From assembly GCA_903897985.1 (NCBI GenBank), contig CAIUDS010000564.1:1-10947 (forward strand): 10,947 bases of DNA, written 5' to 3'. The position numbers and the translations under genes were made by a program. Numbering within the stretch: position 1 is the stretch's first letter; every line of letters starts with the position of its first letter. Below are positions 1 through 6,324 of this stretch, one piece after another. Under the pieces are notes generated by a model. That model did not search any database. It was given only the letters and a program-made list of their open reading frames with translations, and was not told where the DNA came from. The DNA comes from an uncultured delta proteobacterium. GTDB taxonomy: Bacteria; RBG-13-61-14; DRUE01.

Positions 1-36
1 ATAATGAACCTTATTCATAACAAGGGGAAATAAATA

Positions 37-1254
37 ATGGCGAAGAGGATATCAGTGCCTAGGCTGCTATCGCTGAAGGTTTCCAATTACCGCGCCCTGC
101 GCAATTTGGAGCTAAAAAATCTTTACCCCTTAACGGTCTTGCTTGGCCCAAACGGAAGCGGCAAATCAACAGTATTTGATGTCTTCGCGTTTTTATCGGA
201 ATGTTTTTCCGATGGTTTGAGAAAAGCCTGGGATAAAAGAGGCCGGTTCAAGGAGCTAAGGAGCCGGGATGCTGATGGCCCAATCATTATTGAACTCAAA
301 TATAAAGAACAGCCTGACCTGCCTCGGATCACTTACCATCTGGCGATTGCTGAAGGCGCCAAAGGCCCCTTTATCACTCAAGAATATTTGGCTTGGAGAA
401 GGGGTGAGCATGGTCAACCATTTCATTTCCTGCATTTCACCAATGGAAGTGGAATTGTGGTGACTGGAGAGAAACCAGATGAAAAGGATGATCGGATTCA
501 GGAGAAACTAACCTCGCCGGAAATGTTAGCCGTAAATACCCTCGGCCAATTGGCCAAGAATCCCCGCGTCGGCGCTTTGCGCAGCTTCATTACCGACTGG
601 CACCTTTCATACCTGGCGGCCGGAAATACCCGGGGCACCCCGGAGGCCGGGCCGCGGGAAAGACTTTCCCCAACCGGAGATAACCTGGCGAATGTCATTC
701 AATATCTTCAGGAACAACATCCGGATCGGCTCAGCGAAATATTGGCAATTCTGGCCCGGAGAGTTCCCAAACTTGAGAAAGTGGAATCGGAGATCCTGGC
801 GGATGGCCGGTTGCTGCTCCGGATCAAAGATGCGCCCTTTGGCAAACCCATCCTGGCCCGATTCGCCTCGGAAGGCACCCTCAAGATGCTGGCTTATTTG
901 ATTCTCCTATATGATCCGACCCCCCCCCAACTGATCGGCATAGAAGAGCCCGAGAATTATTTGCATCCCCGCTTATTGCCCGAATTGGTTGAAGAATGCC
1001 GAAACGCAACCGCCCAAAGCCAACTGATGGTGACCACCCATTCGCCGTTTTTTGTGAACGGCTTGAATCCAGAGGAACTCTGGGTCCTTTATCGGAACGA
1101 ACGAGGCTATACCGAGGCCAAATGCGCCAGTGAAATGCGCGGCATTAAAGAATTTCTGGAAGAAGGATTGAAACTGGGGTATTTGTGGATGCAGGGCAAT
1201 TTTGAAGTGGGAGATCCTCTCACTGCTGCGGGTGGGCCAAGAAATCAGCCTTAA
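37..1254 (+). CDS. AAA family ATPase, OLD/RecF-like (AAA_21 type)
   Basis: This 405-residue cytoplasmic ATPase belongs to the SMC/RecF/OLD-like ABC-ATPase group. Seen: an N-terminal strand and 'FxxNYRALRNLEL'-like lead-in (KVSNYRALRNLEL, residues 14-26), Walker A GPNGSGKST at 37-45, a divergent signature SEGTLK at 278-283, Walker B with paired acids LIGIEEPENYLHP at 299-311 (E303, E304), and the switch histidine in TTHSP (H335). The middle region (about 50-270) is the variable insertion usual for this group, with no recognisable nuclease, and there is no fused C-terminal TOPRIM domain. The start is supported by AAGGGG about 8 nt upstream. The next gene begins 18 nt after the stop and encodes a DUF4276 protein, so the two probably form one unit. 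By analogy with OLD/Gabija-type and Abi-type pairs, the ATPase would sense or load DNA and control a partner nuclease; that role is inferred. The family call is firm, the biological role is not. Confidence 0.9.
   Translation: MAKRISVPRLLSLKVSNYRALRNLELKNLYPLTVLLGPNGSGKSTVFDVFAFLSECFSDGLRKAWDKRGRFKELRSRDADGPIIIELKYKEQPDLPRITYHLAIAEGAKGPFITQEYLAWRRGEHGQPFHFLHFTNGSGIVVTGEKPDEKDDRIQEKLTSPEMLAVNTLGQLAKNPRVGALRSFITDWHLSYLAAGNTRGTPEAGPRERLSPTGDNLANVIQYLQEQHPDRLSEILAILARRVPKLEKVESEILADGRLLLRIKDAPFGKPILARFASEGTLKMLAYLILLYDPTPPQLIGIEEPENYLHPRLLPELVEECRNATAQSQLMVTTHSPFFVNGLNPEELWVLYRNERGYTEAKCASEMRGIKEFLEEGLKLGYLWMQGNFEVGDPLTAAGGPRNQP
920..928 (+). repeat. C9 homopolymer tract inside the ATPase gene
   Basis: Nine consecutive C bases span codons 295-298 (T-P-P-Q), just before the Walker B strand. 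Slippage here would frameshift the ATPase before its catalytic acids. The tract is directly visible; any role in switching is inferred, and it may be a harmless proline-codon run. Confidence 0.6.
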
Positions 1255-1272
1255 GATCGGAATAAAATTACT

Positions 1273-1875
1273 ATGCATATTGAATTCTTGGTAGATGAAG
1301 AATCCAAAGAAGCGGCTTTGAAGAACTTGGTTCCCGGCATTATCGGAACCAATGATTTTGGAATCGTTATTTATCAAAATCTGATGGGGGATTTGCTCCG
1401 GACCTTGCGCGCATACCGCCGCTGGATGCCTCTGGATTGGAAAATCGTGGTTCTAATTGACCGGGACCAGAAGGATTGCCGGGAATTAAAGGCAAGGCTT
1501 GAGGAAGCGGCACATACTTCGGGACTTAGTACCAAGAGTTCGGCGCGAGGACAAGCAAATTTCCAGGTATTGAACCGTTTATCGATCGAGGAATTGGAGG
1601 CTTGGTTTTTCGGAGATCCGGAAGCGATTCATAAGGCATATCCAAGGATCCCCGCGAATATTTCGAACAAGGCGGCCTATCGGGATGCCGATGCCATCCG
1701 GGGCGGAACCTGGGAAGCGTTGCAAAAAGAATTGCAGAGGAAAAACTATTATCCGGGTGGCATGCCTAAGATCGAGGTTGCCCGCAATATTTCCGGCTTT
1801 ATGGTCCCGGAAAGGAATCGATCGCGAAGTTTCCAGGTTTTTAGAAACGGTCTGCTTGCTATTGCCGCGATTTGA
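1273..1875 (+). CDS. DUF4276 family protein, TOPRIM-like putative nuclease
   Basis: This 200-residue soluble protein resembles DUF4276 proteins in pattern and length. Seen: an N-terminal strand with an acidic cluster (MHIEFLVDEESKE, with D8, E9, E10), a hydrophobic strand followed by an acidic DxD (VVLIDRDQKDC, D63 and D65), a conserved-looking EELEAWFFGD block at 101-115, and a basic end with the typical 'NRSRSFQVFRNGL' pattern. An early acid plus a later DxD is the arrangement of metal-binding residues in TOPRIM folds, so a nuclease role is plausible but inferred. The gene starts 18 nt after the AAA ATPase stop, which matches the frequent pairing of DUF4276 proteins with such ATPases. A Shine-Dalgarno is weak (GGAAT about 12 nt upstream), which suggests translational coupling. 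Base composition resembles the ATPase gene and is AT-richer than the downstream oxidoreductase. The C-terminus looks complete. Confidence 0.82.
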   Translation: MHIEFLVDEESKEAALKNLVPGIIGTNDFGIVIYQNLMGDLLRTLRAYRRWMPLDWKIVVLIDRDQKDCRELKARLEEAAHTSGLSTKSSARGQANFQVLNRLSIEELEAWFFGDPEAIHKAYPRIPANISNKAAYRDADAIRGGTWEALQKELQRKNYYPGGMPKIEVARNISGFMVPERNRSRSFQVFRNGLLAIAAI

Positions 1876-1918
1876 AACTAAGCTAGTAATGCCGATCAGC
1901 GGAATTATTCTTTGAGTC

Positions 1919-3736
1919 ATGCAACCAAGAAAAATAATTAAAGGCTCATGGTTCGGCCGGGGTCTCGAGATTGACTTGGCCGGACGCGCTTTTCGGGAAT
2001 TCGAGATTCCCGCGGCCTGGGCCAGGGACTATCTGGGCGGGACCGGCCTGGCCGCAAGGCTGCTTTATTCTGAAGGCAACCAACAGGATCTGATGATCGC
2101 GCCGGGACTGCTCGTGGGCCTGCCCATTTTCACCGCGAGCAAGACCGGGATCGCCGCGATTTCCCCGCTCACGCAAAGATGGGGCGAGTCCAACATGGGC
2201 GGCGAACTCGGGATCCAGATCAAGCGGGCCGGGTTTGATCTGGTCTGGATCCGGGGAAAATCCGAGCAATGGATCACGCTCAAGATCACGGATGACCGGG
2301 TTGAATTTGAGCCGGCAAAAAATTTGCTCGGGCTGACCACCTCTCAAACGGAATCCTCCCTTCAGAGAAAATTCGGCCGCGCTTACGCGCTCGCCACGAT
2401 CGGCCCGGCCGCGGAAAAAGATGTGCGGTTCGCGTGCATCCGCAGCGGCGACCGGACCGCGGGCCGGTGCGGCATGGGCACGGACTGGGCAAGAAGAAAG
2501 ATCAAGGCGATCGCGGTTTCCGGTTCGCGGAAACTCGCGCCGGTTGATCCGGAGGCGATCAAGTCCCTGCAAAAGGAGTTGCTCAAGAAAATCCGAATCA
2601 AATCCGAGGCCCAGAATAAATTCGGCACGGCCTGCGGAGTGGTTTATCGCGAGGGTATCGGCGACCTGCCGGTGAAAAATTTTGCGCTCCGGAAATTTCC
2701 CGGCGCGGACAAGATTTCCGGCCAGGCCATGGTGGCGAGATTTCATGGCAAACGCCGGGCCTGCCCGCATTGCCCGATCGCCTGCGCCAAGCAGATCACG
2801 GTCCCGGAGCTGAACTACCAGGGCCCGATGCCCGAGTATGAGACCGTCGGTTCGCTGGGCTCGCTGCTCCTGATTGACGACCCGCTGGCGGTGATCGCGG
2901 GGAACCGGGCCTGCAATGAATACGGAATGGACACGATTACCGCGGGCGCGGTCGCGGGGTTCGCGCTGGAATGTTTTGAGAACGGCCTGCTCACGGAAAA
3001 AGATTTCCACCCGATCAAACCCGAATGGGGTTCCGGCAAATACCTGCTGGAGCTGCTGGACGCGATTGCCCAGCGGGAGGGGATCGGGGAACTTTTGGCC
3101 TTGGGCAGCAGGAAAGCCGCGCTCACGATCGGCAGGAACGCATTGGACTTTGCCATGCAAGCGCACGGCCTCGAGCTCGCCATGCACGACCCGCGCGCGT
3201 TCGTGAGTCTAATGGTTTCCTATTCCATCGGCACCCGCGGCGGCTCGCACAACGAGGCCATGAGCTATTTTGTCGAGCAGGGTTTTGACATGGCTGAGTT
3301 CGGCTTCCCGGGCGGCCTGGACCGGCATAAAATTCCGGGCAAGGGGAAAATGGTGGCCATCATGCAGGACCTGTCCACGGTCTATGATAATCTGGGCGTG
3401 TGCAAATTCATGTACCCCTCGGATGTCGGCCCGACCACCCTTTGCCAATGGCTCAAGTTCAGCTTGAACTGGGAAATGACCCGGGAAGAACTGGCCAAGT
3501 GCGGCGAGCGGTCGTTCCTGGCCAAGTATTGGTTCAACCTTGACCGGCTCAAGCTCAAGCCCGATGCCGACCTTCCCGCCCGTGTGCGCTATGAAATTAA
3601 GGATGCCGGCGCGGATGCAGCCAGTCCCATGCAAACGATGCTCAAGGAATACTATGAATCCCGGGGCTGGTCTCAGGATGGCCGCCCTCCCGAGGAATCA
3701 AGACCCTCGGATCAAAACCCGTTCAGCGGCAAATAA
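1919..3736 (+). CDS. aor: Aldehyde:ferredoxin oxidoreductase (tungstopterin enzyme)
   Basis: Enzymes of this family oxidise aldehydes to carboxylic acids with ferredoxin as acceptor, or run the reverse reaction, in the cytoplasm of anaerobes. At 605 residues the protein has the usual full length. Seen: the N-terminal beta region (GSWFGRGLEIDL, 9-20, and YLGGTGLAARLL, 38-49), the pterin-contact blocks SNMGGELG (91-98) and AGRCGMG (181-187), the cluster ligands CPHCPIAC (C282, C285, C289), NEYGMDTITAG (333-343), HGLELAMHDPRAF (416-428) and the fourth cluster cysteine in DNLGVC (C495). This ligand spacing matches the archaeal AOR family. Domains 1, 2 and 3 therefore all appear intact. Substrate cannot be read from the sequence; AOR, FOR, GAPOR and less-studied subfamilies share these motifs. 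The ATG follows the DUF4276 stop by 43 nt, with only weak GGA/GAG ribosome-binding candidates. A terminator overlaps the stop codon. No ferredoxin or tungstate-uptake gene lies nearby. Confidence 0.95.
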   Translation: MQPRKIIKGSWFGRGLEIDLAGRAFREFEIPAAWARDYLGGTGLAARLLYSEGNQQDLMIAPGLLVGLPIFTASKTGIAAISPLTQRWGESNMGGELGIQIKRAGFDLVWIRGKSEQWITLKITDDRVEFEPAKNLLGLTTSQTESSLQRKFGRAYALATIGPAAEKDVRFACIRSGDRTAGRCGMGTDWARRKIKAIAVSGSRKLAPVDPEAIKSLQKELLKKIRIKSEAQNKFGTACGVVYREGIGDLPVKNFALRKFPGADKISGQAMVARFHGKRRACPHCPIACAKQITVPELNYQGPMPEYETVGSLGSLLLIDDPLAVIAGNRACNEYGMDTITAGAVAGFALECFENGLLTEKDFHPIKPEWGSGKYLLELLDAIAQREGIGELLALGSRKAALTIGRNALDFAMQAHGLELAMHDPRAFVSLMVSYSIGTRGGSHNEAMSYFVEQGFDMAEFGFPGGLDRHKIPGKGKMVAIMQDLSTVYDNLGVCKFMYPSDVGPTTLCQWLKFSLNWEMTREELAKCGERSFLAKYWFNLDRLKLKPDADLPARVRYEIKDAGADAASPMQTMLKEYYESRGWSQDGRPPEESRPSDQNPFSGK

Positions 3737-3770
3737 AAAGGGCAGAGCCAACTGCCCTGCCCTTTTCTCT
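3736..3770 (+). terminator. Rho-independent terminator after the AOR gene
   Basis: A perfect 10-bp stem (AAAAGGGCAG at 3736-3745 with CTGCCCTTTT at 3757-3766) encloses an 11-nt loop and runs into TTTTCTCTT. It begins at the last base of the AOR stop codon. The A-rich left flank means it could also serve the remnant gene that ends at 3786 on the opposite strand. Confidence 0.88.
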
Positions 3771-3785
3771 TGAAGAAAAATCCGC

Positions 3786-3959
3786 TTATGGCTTCAAGAC
3801 CAGCGAAGGAGTCACCCGGAACAGGCTATTATCGCCAAGCTGCCCGAAATTGTTCCTGCCCCAGCACCAGAGCGAGCCAGTGGACTTGATCGCTCAGGTA
3901 TGCTCGCCCCCGCCCTCCATCATTCAATCTCCAAGCGGCCATTTGATTGCTTTGCCACG
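3786..3959 (-). pseudogene. Remnant C-terminus of an RCC1-repeat protein
   Basis: Reading the minus strand in one frame to a TAA at 3788-3786 gives GGGEHT-stop-AIKSTGSLWCWG followed by RNNFGQLGDNSLFRVTPSLVLKP. This is a clear last RCC1-type repeat of the bacterial kind (GGxHTCAIKxDGSLWCWGxNxxGQLGD). A TGA stands where the family has the cysteine of HTCAI. Upstream in the same frame, WPLGD looks like the end of the previous repeat and is followed at once by another TGA and a short, compressed join. No start codon, ribosome binding site or further repeats are recognisable beyond about 3959, so the rest of the gene is deleted or eroded. RCC1-repeat proteins form seven-bladed propellers and in bacteria are often surface or secreted proteins. 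The kelch lipoprotein cluster appears to have replaced its 5' part. The repeat identity is convincing; the exact 5' limit is uncertain. Confidence 0.72.
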
Positions 3960-3973
3960 GCGATCAACCCGTT

Positions 3974-4001
3974 TTGACAAGCCCTTCCAAAGGGCTATTC
4001 T
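3974..4001 (+). promoter_or_regulatory. Putative sigma70 promoter of the first kelch lipoprotein gene
   Basis: A perfect -35 TTGACA (3974-3979) is followed after 16 bp by TATTCT (3996-4001, 4 of 6 consensus). The start would be near 4008, giving a leader of about 49 nt with AAGGAGG at 4042-4048. The spacer holds a perfect 6-bp inverted repeat, GCCCTT-CCA-AAGGGC (3981-3995), which could be an operator or chance. Confidence 0.5.
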
Positions 4002-4056
4002 GGCAACAGTGGCTTATATAAAAGGCCTAACCAGCACCAGCAAGGAGGATTAGATT

Positions 4057-4595
4057 ATGAAGTTAAAAAGAATTGGGCTGCTAGTGAGCTTGACTGTAAC
4101 CTTGGTCTTCTTCGCCTGTGGGACCGGGAACGAGGCAACCGATTCCGCGGGGAATGAAGATCAGGAGATTTTTGACCAGGCGATTAGCGCTGCAGCCGGC
4201 GCGCCCAACACCACCATCAGCGCCACGGTCCGGCCGCCGGACCCATCTGCTTCTTCCATTGCCAAGTTCAAATTCTCCTGCACCACCCCGCCCTGCACCT
4301 TTAATTGCCAACTGGATGGCGGCGCCTGGAAAACCTGCTCGTCGCCCACGACTTATAAAAAACTCTGGGGCGGAGCTCATGTTTTCCGGGTCAAAGCCAC
4401 GGCGAATGGAAAAACCGACCGGACTCCGGACAGCTATGACTGGAACATCAATAATGTCTGGGCGGCAACTAAACTTGCCAGTGCTCCTTCGGCAAGGCGG
4501 TAGCATACCGCGTCTGGACCGGGGATAGGATGATTGTCTGGGGCGGATATGATGGCTCCGATTATATGAACAACGGCGGCGTGTATCGGCCGTAA
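4057..4595 (+). pseudogene. Degenerate kelch-propeller lipoprotein (paralogue 1)
   Basis: The reading frame opens with a good ribosome site (AAGGAGG, 8 nt before ATG) and encodes a signal peptide with a lipoprotein-like end (FFAC, C21, then GTGN). The usual -3 residue is replaced by Phe. A linker with DQAISAAAGAP and the cysteine-bearing Ig-like domain follow (about 49-131: FSC, PPCTFNCQLDGG, KTC). The first kelch blade starts at VWAATKLASAPSARR and stops at TAG (4501-4503) after 148 residues. The two intact neighbours read R-x-x-H/F-S/T-A-V-W here. Skipping the TAG and restoring one G near 4511 gives HTA-VWTGDRMIVWGG, then a terminal YMNNGGVYRP and TAA at 4593-4595. The remaining DNA thus joins the start of blade 1 to the end of the last blade, with about six blades missing. 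A 148-residue lipoprotein carrying only the Ig-like domain may still be made. No other function is recognisable. Confidence 0.8.
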
Positions 4596-4598
4596 AAT

Positions 4599-4633
4599 AT
4601 GGTTTCTGGTTTGGGGTTTATAGTTCATGGTTG
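4599..4633 (+). repeat. Heptanucleotide-periodic array (NNGGTTT, five units)
   Basis: Five consecutive 7-nt units can be read: ATGGTTT, CTGGTTT, GGGGTTT, ATAGTTC, ATGGTTG. The array fills most of the gap between the broken paralogue 1 and paralogue 2 and ends just before the ribosome binding site AGGAGG (4638-4643). It resembles in style the short heptameric intergenic repeats known in cyanobacteria (STRR), although no relationship is implied. Confidence 0.65.
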
Positions 4634-4647
4634 AAAAAGGAGGGAAC

Positions 4648-6081
4648 ATGAAAAAAGCAATCATCCGGTTATTGGGGTTCGGTGCGATCCTGACGCTGGC
4701 CGCCTGCGGGACCGGCAACCAGGATGAGAATCTTTCCACCAACGATGGTCAGGCTTATGCTCCGGCGATAAGCGCCGCAGCCAAAGCGCCCGACACCATC
4801 ATCAGCGCCACGGACCGGCCGCCCGACCCCTCATACTCCTCCACCGCCAAGTTCAAATTCTCCTGCACCACTCCACTTTGCACCTTCAAGTGTGCGTTAG
4901 ATACCACGCATTTTTCCAAATGCAAGTCACCGAAAACCTACCAGAACCTCCCCGATGGCGCGCACACCTTCGCGGTCAAGGCCACGGCCAAGGCCAATGG
5001 CAAGACCGACCCCACTCCGGACCAGTATGGGTGGAGTTGCCAGAGCAATTTCTGGCAGGCCACTTCCACCACCAACGCCCCGGTCGGTCGCCGCGAGTTC
5101 TCCGCGGTCTGGACCGGTTCCAAGATGATTGTCTGGGGCGGAAATGATGTCTCAGCAGCCGTGAATACCGGCGGCGTCTATGACCCGGTGGGCGATTCCT
5201 GGACCCCGACTTCAACCACCAACGCACCTTCGGCGCGGTATGCCCATTCCGCGGTCTGGACCGACTCCAAAATGATTATCTGGGGCGGCACCGGCGGATC
5301 CGTTTTCGGCGGCATTTATGACCCGAACTTGGATTCCTGGACTCAAACTTCTTTTGTCAATGCGCCCGAAAACAGGTCTTACCATATCGCGGTCTGGACC
5401 GGCTCCAAAATGATTGTCTGGGGCGGAATCGGCGGGACCTATCTTAACACCGGGGGAATCTACGACCCTGATACGAATTTCTGGACCGCCACTTCCATTG
5501 CCCACGCCCCTTCCGGCAGGGAAAATCCGGTGGGAGTCTGGACCGGAACCCGAATGATTGTCTGGGGCGGATATTCTTCTGAGGGAATCACCGAGTATTG
5601 GTATAATACCGGCGGCAGATACAATCCAGGCAACGATTCCTGGGCGCCAACCAGTACCAGCCGCGCTCCGGCGGGCAGAACATATACCACTGCGGTCTGG
5701 ACCGGAACCGAGATGATCATTTGGGGAGGCGGCATCAGCTCAACTCGGCTTAACACCGGCGGCCGCTATAATCCGTCCTCCAATTCCTGGGTCGCCACTT
5801 CAACGGTGAATGCCCCTTCGGCCAGGGAATATCACAGCGCGGTCTGGACCACAGGCGTGCCTGCTCCTGTGATGATTGTCTGGGGGGATATCAACTATAG
5901 CAATACCGGCGGGAAATATGACCCAGCAAACAATTCCTGGACCGCGACCTCCACCACCAATGCCCCGACCGGCCGGATGCTGGCATGTGCGATCTGGACC
6001 GGATCCAACATGATCGTTTGGGGAGGCGCTCAGGGGTTCGTCCCGGCCCCCTTCAATACCGGCGGTATCTATTGGCCCTGA
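4648..6081 (+). CDS. Seven-blade kelch-propeller lipoprotein (paralogue 2)
   Basis: The start at 4648 is preferred over an in-frame ATG at 4627. It follows AGGAGG (4638-4643) by 4 nt and begins a textbook lipoprotein signal (MKKAIIRLLGFGAILTLAAC, lipobox LAAC, C20), whereas 4627 lies inside a heptamer array. The 477-residue product should be lipid-anchored and extracytoplasmic. A linker (to about residue 45) ends in AISAAAKAP. An Ig-like domain of the 'TxFxCxLDxxxFxxCxSPxTYxxLxxGxHTFxVKA' type follows (about 47-132); it carries an extra cysteine pair (FSC, PLC) besides the usual FKC and KC. From residue 134 to the end are seven kelch/galactose-oxidase-like repeats, each about W-x-TSTTNAPSxR-x-HSAVWTGSKMIVWGG followed by NTGGxYDP-x-xxSW. 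Seven blades make a closed propeller, so the gene looks complete. Blade 6 carries a short insertion (TTGVPAPVMIVWG). Such domains usually bind proteins or sugars; the ligand is unknown. Confidence 0.9.
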   Translation: MKKAIIRLLGFGAILTLAACGTGNQDENLSTNDGQAYAPAISAAAKAPDTIISATDRPPDPSYSSTAKFKFSCTTPLCTFKCALDTTHFSKCKSPKTYQNLPDGAHTFAVKATAKANGKTDPTPDQYGWSCQSNFWQATSTTNAPVGRREFSAVWTGSKMIVWGGNDVSAAVNTGGVYDPVGDSWTPTSTTNAPSARYAHSAVWTDSKMIIWGGTGGSVFGGIYDPNLDSWTQTSFVNAPENRSYHIAVWTGSKMIVWGGIGGTYLNTGGIYDPDTNFWTATSIAHAPSGRENPVGVWTGTRMIVWGGYSSEGITEYWYNTGGRYNPGNDSWAPTSTSRAPAGRTYTTAVWTGTEMIIWGGGISSTRLNTGGRYNPSSNSWVATSTVNAPSAREYHSAVWTTGVPAPVMIVWGDINYSNTGGKYDPANNSWTATSTTNAPTGRMLACAIWTGSNMIVWGGAQGFVPAPFNTGGIYWP

Positions 6082-6084
6082 AAT

Positions 6085-6166
6085 CGGTAAAGGGTGAAAG
6101 GTGAATGGTTAACGGTGGCCGGTGAACCATCTCACCTTTTACCTTTAACCGTTCACCGTCTAACTT
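6085..6166 (+). repeat. Heptamer-periodic inverted repeat, possible terminator
   Basis: The left arm is six heptamers of the form NGGTGAA (CGGTAAA, GGGTGAA, AGGTGAA, TGGTTAA, CGGTGGC, CGGTGAA; 6085-6126). The right arm is the complementary form in five heptamers (TCACCTT, TTACCTT, TAACCGT, TCACCGT, CTAACTT; 6132-6166). The best pairing is a 16-bp stem with two imperfect positions (6100-6115 with 6142-6157). Inside it sits a 5-bp stem (GGTGA 6121-6125 with TCACC 6132-6136). A run of six T follows at 6170-6175, so the structure may terminate paralogue 2 transcription. It begins 4 nt after the stop codon. Confidence 0.72.
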
Positions 6167-6183
6167 AAATTTTTTGTCTCAAG

Positions 6184-6212
6184 TTGACAGCGGTTCAGGA
6201 ACAATCTATACT
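6184..6212 (+). promoter_or_regulatory. Near-consensus sigma70 promoter of paralogue 3
   Basis: TTGACA (6184-6189), a 17-bp spacer and TATACT (6207-6212) make the best promoter match in the window. Transcription would start near 6219, giving a leader of about 106 nt that ends in AGGAGGA (6309-6315). The leader has two T6 runs and one A-rich run but no structure that I recognise as a riboswitch. Confidence 0.7.
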
Positions 6213-6324
6213 TGCCCTTGAAGGATGACCCACGGTTTTTTAAAGTATCCATCAACCGATCGCAGTTTTTTCCAAAGCAAAGAGATGGCCACCAGAAAAA
6301 AAAATTGTAGGAGGAATCTTAGCT

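Noticed and set aside
1..36. A short inverted repeat around ATGAACCTTATTCAT at the left edge
   Set aside because: It is too short and at the window edge; nothing distinguishes it from chance in AT-rich DNA.
1946..3187. A 413-codon open frame on the minus strand opposite the oxidoreductase gene
   Set aside because: It is the antisense shadow of a GC-rich gene. Its product is Arg/Gly/Pro-rich with no motifs, while the + strand frame has all AOR signatures.
3850..4053. A 67-codon + strand open frame before paralogue 1
   Set aside because: It runs antisense through the RCC1 remnant, and its end overlaps the paralogue 1 promoter and ribosome binding site.
4627..4647. Upstream ATG that would add seven residues to paralogue 2
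   Set aside because: It sits inside the heptamer array without a Shine-Dalgarno. The ATG at 4648 has AGGAGG and yields a normal signal peptide.
4599..6166. The heptamer arrays as a CRISPR array
   Set aside because: Units are 7 nt and contiguous, with no spacers and no cas genes nearby.
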